Positions 46,547 to 64,000 of a stretch of DNA of 64,000 nt are shown one piece after another; positions within the stretch are counted from its first letter, which is position 1; every line of letters begins with the position of its first letter. The notes under the pieces were generated by a model. It did no database searches. It was not told the origin of the DNA and was given only the letters and a program-made list of their open reading frames with translations. Location of the stretch: assembly GCA_013399015.1 (NCBI GenBank), contig VWZX01006203.1, positions 1,661,364-1,725,363 of the forward strand, written 5' to 3'. The DNA is from Galbula dea. Taxonomy: Eukaryota > Chordata > Aves > Piciformes > Galbulidae. The position numbers and the translations under genes are program-made.

Positions 46547-46846
46547 CTCACAGAATCCCCAAATCACTGCATGATGGAGGTTGAAAGGGACCTCTGGCAT
46601 CCAGTCCAACCCCCTGGCTTCAGCAGGGTCGCCCACAGCAGCTTGCCTAGGATCACCTCCAGCTGCCTTGGCAATCTCTCCACACAAGGAGACTCCACAG
46701 CCTCTCTGCAAAGCCTGGGCCAGGGCTCCAACACCCTCACAACAAACAAGCTTCTCCTGTTTAGGTGGACCCTCCTGGCTTCCAGTTGGTGCCCAGTGCC
46801 CCTTGGCCTGGCCCTGGGCACCACTGAGCAGAGTCTGGCCCCAGCC
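46547..46846 (-). repeat. CR1-like fragment, second subfamily, cut by gap
   Basis: Minus-strand copy of the 45.5-kb subfamily, starting 'cacagaatccccaaatcact'. It is cut by the assembly gap after 'gtctggccccagcc'. Confidence 0.85.
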
Positions 46847-47211
46847 NNNNNNNNNNNNNNNNNNNNNNNNNNNNNNNNNNNNNNNNNNNNNNNNNNNNNN
46901 NNNNNNNNNNNNNNNNNNNNNNNNNNNNNNNNNNNNNNNNNNNNNNNNNNNNNNNNNNNNNNNNNNNNNNNNNNNNNNNNNNNNNNNNNNNNNNNNNNNN
47001 NNNNNNNNNNNNNNNNNNNNNNNNNNNNNNNNNNNNNNNNNNNNNNNNNNNNNNNNNNNNNNNNNNNNNNNNNNNNNNNNNNNNNNNNNNNNNNNNNNNN
47101 NNNNNNNNNNNNNNNNNNNNNNNNNNNNNNNNNNNNNNNNNNNNNNNNNNNNNNNNNNNNNNNNNNNNNNNNNNNNNNNNNNNNNNNNNNNNNNNNNNNN
47201 NNNNNNNNNNN
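46847..47211. other. Assembly gap (365 N) over the MAP2K2 promoter
   Basis: The unresolved bases end 28 bp before the MAP2K2 start codon. They therefore hide the promoter, the 5' UTR and the end of the flanking CR1. The flanks suggest very high GC content. Confidence 0.9.
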
Positions 47212-47239
47212 CGCTCGGCCCCGCAGGCGCGGCCCGGCC

Positions 47240-60445
<13,206 letters not shown>

Positions 60446-62530
60446 GGGCCGAGCCACTACCGCCTGGTGTCAGCACATCTGCCTCTGTCACCATTTCCTT
60501 CTCCTTCCAGTGACAGAGCTCCCTCCTTTCCCTCCTTTCCCTTCTCCCCCGGCCTCCCCCTCACCCCCCCCGCTCGCCTAGCGCGTCCCAGCGGCAAAGC
60601 ACCGACCCCTCGGGAGCGTCTCCAGCGGCCGCCCCCCAGCCCACGTGGGGTTGCTTTCCTTTTTGGGAGGGGTGGGGGGGGTTGGTGTGTTCCAGGCCTC
60701 TGCTCCAGCTCTGGAGCTCCTGACACTTGGGAAATGTGGTGCTGCTTCTGTTAAGTTTTTTCTCTTGTTTGTTTGTTTGTTTGTTATTTTGGTTGGTTTG
60801 GGTTTGGGTTTGGTTTGGTATTTTTTTTGGAAACATGTTCACTTGGGTTAAAAAAAAAAGAAACAGAACAAGAAAATCATGGGGTGTGTGCACGTGTGTG
60901 TGTGTGTGTGAGGTGGGGATGAGAGGCTGCCCAGCAGCTGCTTCACCTCCTCCCTGCTTTTCACCTTGCCTTTGGGGCCAGGAATGGAGAATCCCTATTT
61001 AGGGAGGCCTGAAAGTGGCCCCATCCTGGCCAGGGCTGAGGTGGGTGCAGGAGCTTTGTAGGGTGGTTTGTGGTTGAGCTGGAGAGGAGCAGAGTGGTGA
61101 GCTCTCTCCCAGCCCCTCTGCAGGTGGTGAGAGGACTGAGCTGTATTTTCTTTGGTTTCTTTTTAAAGGGTTGTTTTAAAGCCTGTTGGTGTCATGCTGT
61201 GGATGTTTGGTGAAGGGTCCTGAGCCCAGGCTGAGCTCTTGGCTCCCAGCAGGAGGGGAACAGGGGGGAGCTGTGGGGTTGGTCCCTGAGTGAGTCCCCT
61301 GGGACTGTGGCTCCCTGCAAGCCATGGCTCATCCCTTCAGGTGACACGGCAAGGCTCCCTCATCCCCCTTTGGTGCCTGCCTCAGTGCTGTCCCTACTGT
61401 GAGCCTCCTGGAGGTGGCATTTTGGGGGGGAGGGTCCTGGGTTTGGTTTTGGTGCTGCTGTGTGGTCCCACGGTGCCAAGGCAGTGACTTCCTTACCTGT
61501 CTCCTTCCAGAGCAGAGAGGTGGGAGGCAGAACCTGGTTACCCACTATGGCCAGGGCAGAGCTGGGCTAGCCTGGGAGTGGAGTCTCACTCCTGACCCCA
61601 ACATCTGGGGGCAGGGAAGAGTGAAACCCCTCCAGGCTGTGGGGTTTCCCCTGCCAGCTGCCTCTCACCCATCTCACAGTGGCCTTAGCCATCGAGGCTG
61701 TAGCAGAGCCCCAGAGCTGGGAGGTGGAGGGTGCCCAGGCTTGGGTGTTGGGGGGGAGGGGAGGGATGAACCCACCCAGTAGGACCCACCTCAGCCTGGC
61801 CATGACTGATTGTCCCTTGGTCCCTCCTTGCCCAACACCTCCTGTCCTGCTGGAGTGGTTGGGTCCAGCCCTGGCTGCAGTGTGGACATGGCACCTCCCT
61901 GCTGGCACCTCATTTTCCACCACGTCTGTATTTTGGGGTGGCTCATTGCCCTGCTCCCCTCCCCCCCCCAAGCACTCTGCCATCACTGGACCCCCCCTGA
62001 GGAGCTGAGGTTTGGGGTGGGATTTATTTTTGGGGTGTTTTCCTTTTGGGGACATCTTTTGCCCCTTTGGGCTTGCAGGTGACATGCCACCTGTGGCTTG
62101 GTAACCCCAGACCTTTCATACCCTTTTCCTTCCCCTTCCTCAGCCACGTCCCCACAAGGTGAACCTGGGGTGAGTAGACCCCAGATTTGGGGGAGGTAGA
62201 CCCCAGATTTGGGGGAGGGAAGGGGGTGTCTGTGCTCACTGGCTTAGCTTGTACCCCAACAAGGCTCCCTGGAGCCCTGGGCATCCTCCTCATTATGGTT
62301 TTCCTTCTTAATGAAAGTGGGAGGTGGGGAAGGGGCAGCTCCTAGAGCTGTGGGGGTATTTTGAGTTGGGTTTGGTGCTGGCTTCTGGAAGAGGAGGAGG
62401 AGCAGGAGGAGGATGAAGCCTAATTGGGCATTTTGTTGGTGCAATTTCTTTTTTTTTTTTTTTTTAAAACTCACAATTTTAATCATGGAAAGAACTAGCT
62501 GAATAAATAAATAAATGGCACTTTACATTT
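60446..62530 (+). other. MAP2K2: MAP2K2 3' UTR (inferred)
   Basis: No canonical AATAAA occurs until 62,502, so the 3' UTR may reach about 2 kb, far longer than I recall for human MAP2K2. It includes a CT-rich start, TTTG/TTTGG runs (60,760-60,830), a GT repeat (60,893-60,911) and a T-run (62,449-62,465). A shorter form with a variant signal cannot be excluded. Confidence 0.5.
62502..62515 (+). terminator. MAP2K2: Candidate MAP2K2 poly(A) signals
   Basis: Three overlapping AATAAA hexamers (GAATAAATAAATAAATGG). Further single AATAAA hexamers occur at 62,807 and 63,390. Confidence 0.55.
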
Positions 62531-62829
62531 CCAGACCTTTTCTCTTCTTGGTTGTGCCTCAAATGACTTTAACCTTTGTAGAGTCAGAATCTCACCAGGT
62601 CCTTCTTGGGCAGGAGTGATGGCAGTGACCCTGCTTGGGGACTTGGGATGCTCTCACTGGGCTGCACATCAGCTGCTTCCAGCTCAAACAGGTGATAATG
62701 GAATTCTCTTGGCATGGCCAGAAGGGATGTGGGAGCTGAGGATGGTCAGATGTCCAAAATCCTGCCCCAAGGGAAGCAGGATTGGCTCTGCAGTGTTTGG
62801 GGAGGAAATAAACCATGTGGGGGGAAAAT

Positions 62830-63150
62830 GTTTATGACTGAAATATTGGAGAAGAAATATTTGGGGTGAAGTGGTTTGAGCTCTGAAATATTTCTGGCTC
62901 TAAATTATTTGGGGTGGAATGTTTGGGGAGAGATATTTGGGGTGGAAAATTTGGGGAGAGATATTTATGGCTGGGAAATATTTGGGGTGAAACATTTATG
63001 GCTGGGAAATATTTGGGGTGAAACATTTATGGCTGGGAAATATTTGGGGGGGGAGATATCTATGGCTCATAGGTATTTGGGGTGAAATATTTATGGCTCT
63101 AAAATGTTTGGGGTGAAATATTTATGGCTCTGAACTCCTTGGGGTGAAAG
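62830..63150 (+). repeat. ATATTTGGGG minisatellite downstream of MAP2K2
   Basis: About ten degenerate copies of a 16-bp half unit (GAAATATTTGGGGTGA / AACATTTATGGCTGG) that pair into a unit of about 31-33 bp. The copies at 62,960-63,050 are nearly identical. The array includes many ATTTA-like words. Confidence 0.85.
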
Positions 63151-64000
63151 CAGCAGGAGGAGGTGAAGCTGAGCTCTGCCAGCCCAAGGCAGCCTTGGTG
63201 AAGTGAAAATCAGGCCCAGAATTGAAAGGTAACTCTCTTTTGCAGAGCTGTGGTGCCAGGGCTCTGGGGAGTGGCCACTGCTGCCTGCCTTGGTGCTGTC
63301 TCTGGGGTGACGCTTCTGGGAGTGGTGTTTTGGGGGTGTCCTGGGTGTGTTTCTGGTGCTGCTGTGGGGTCTTACAGGGCAGAGACTAGAATAAACTCAC
63401 TGCAGGTGTGGGAGCTGTGTCAGGTTTCAGTGGTGGTGGTTGGGAATGCTGGGGAAGGGTCCAGAAGGGGTGTCCAGGCTGGATGTGAGCAGAGTTTTGG
63501 GGGTGCAGGGAGGAAGGGGGGGGTCCAGCCAGGGCTGCAGGAAGGAGTACCCCAACCCTACTGCTGCTGTGGGACAGGAGGGGGGTGTTTGGGGTCCTAC
63601 CCCCTGCCCCAGACATACGTTGGTGTTCTTTATACTGTGTTGCAGGTAGTTTTGGGGTGTCCCTGCGTGGGGAGAGCTCAGGGANCCCCCACCCCCAGGC
63701 CTCCCTTGCCTGGGGAGCATGGGGTAGGGATGGGAGGGGTGGGGGTGAAGCCCTCAGTGCCCCTGGGAGGAGCTGAGCAGTTATTTAAGGGAAAAAAAAG
63801 GAGAAATGGATATCTCCTGGGGGGGGAGCAGACCTGCAGGGTGGGAGCAGAGGCCCCTGGAGCCCCCGGCGGGGGGGGCTGTTAGTCAAAGCCTTTTCTT
63901 TTCTTTCTCTTTAATTAATTTTTAACGAATTATTATTATTAATTCAGAATCTTCCCTAAAATCCTGCTGGGGTTGGGTGCCTTGACACCCCCCCCCCCCC
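63151..64000. other. Downstream of MAP2K2, nothing recognised
   Basis: G-rich sequence with no exon I can support. There is one N at 63,685, an AT-rich patch at 63,890-63,950, and a terminal C-run at the window end. The next human gene (ZBTB7A) is not visible. Confidence 0.5.

Overview
The window is vertebrate nuclear DNA, almost certainly avian. It holds about twenty fragments of CR1-type LINEs on both strands, an avian ERVL-like LTR, compact GC-rich genes with short introns, and a gene block that matches human 19p13.3. My rough boundaries put CR1 at about one seventh of the sequence, which is high for a bird and would fit a CR1-rich lineage such as Piciformes; the species is inference.

Layout. 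About 1-14.8 kb has no gene I can recognise: CR1 pieces, one LTR and a large 27-bp-unit minisatellite with a small assembly gap. About 14.9-16.0 kb is a CpG-rich segment with two CTCF-like motifs in the same orientation, a 39-bp-unit minisatellite and a housekeeping-type promoter signature with no clear gene attached. From 16.3 kb onward come five protein genes, in the same order and relative orientation as in human: EBI3 (-), ANKRD24 (-), SIRT6 (+), CREB3L3 (-), MAP2K2 (+). ANKRD24 and SIRT6 are head to head over a CpG-rich promoter. SIRT6 and CREB3L3 converge tail to tail. CREB3L3 and MAP2K2 diverge across about 3.5 kb that contains CR1 and a 365-bp gap over the MAP2K2 promoter.

I resolved every coding exon of the five genes by matching splice sites, phases and family sequence: EBI3 6 exons/306 aa, ANKRD24 19 exons/944 aa plus an alternative first exon, SIRT6 8 exons/357 aa, CREB3L3 9 exons/443 aa, MAP2K2 11 exons/398 aa. 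All reading frames close and no gene looks broken. The genes share a conserved neighbourhood but not a pathway: a secreted cytokine subunit, an ankyrin/coiled-coil scaffold, a nuclear NAD-dependent deacylase, an ER-anchored liver/gut transcription factor and a MAPK kinase.

The most unusual observations are: (1) the EBI3 orthologue carries an extra N-terminal Ig-like domain exon that human EBI3 lacks; (2) a roughly 340-bp non-CR1 segment is nearly identical in two distant introns, each time fused to a CR1 3' region, which suggests 3' transduction or a chimeric CR1 subfamily; (3) CTCF-like motifs and an orphan CpG promoter sit exactly between the gene-free left part and the gene block.
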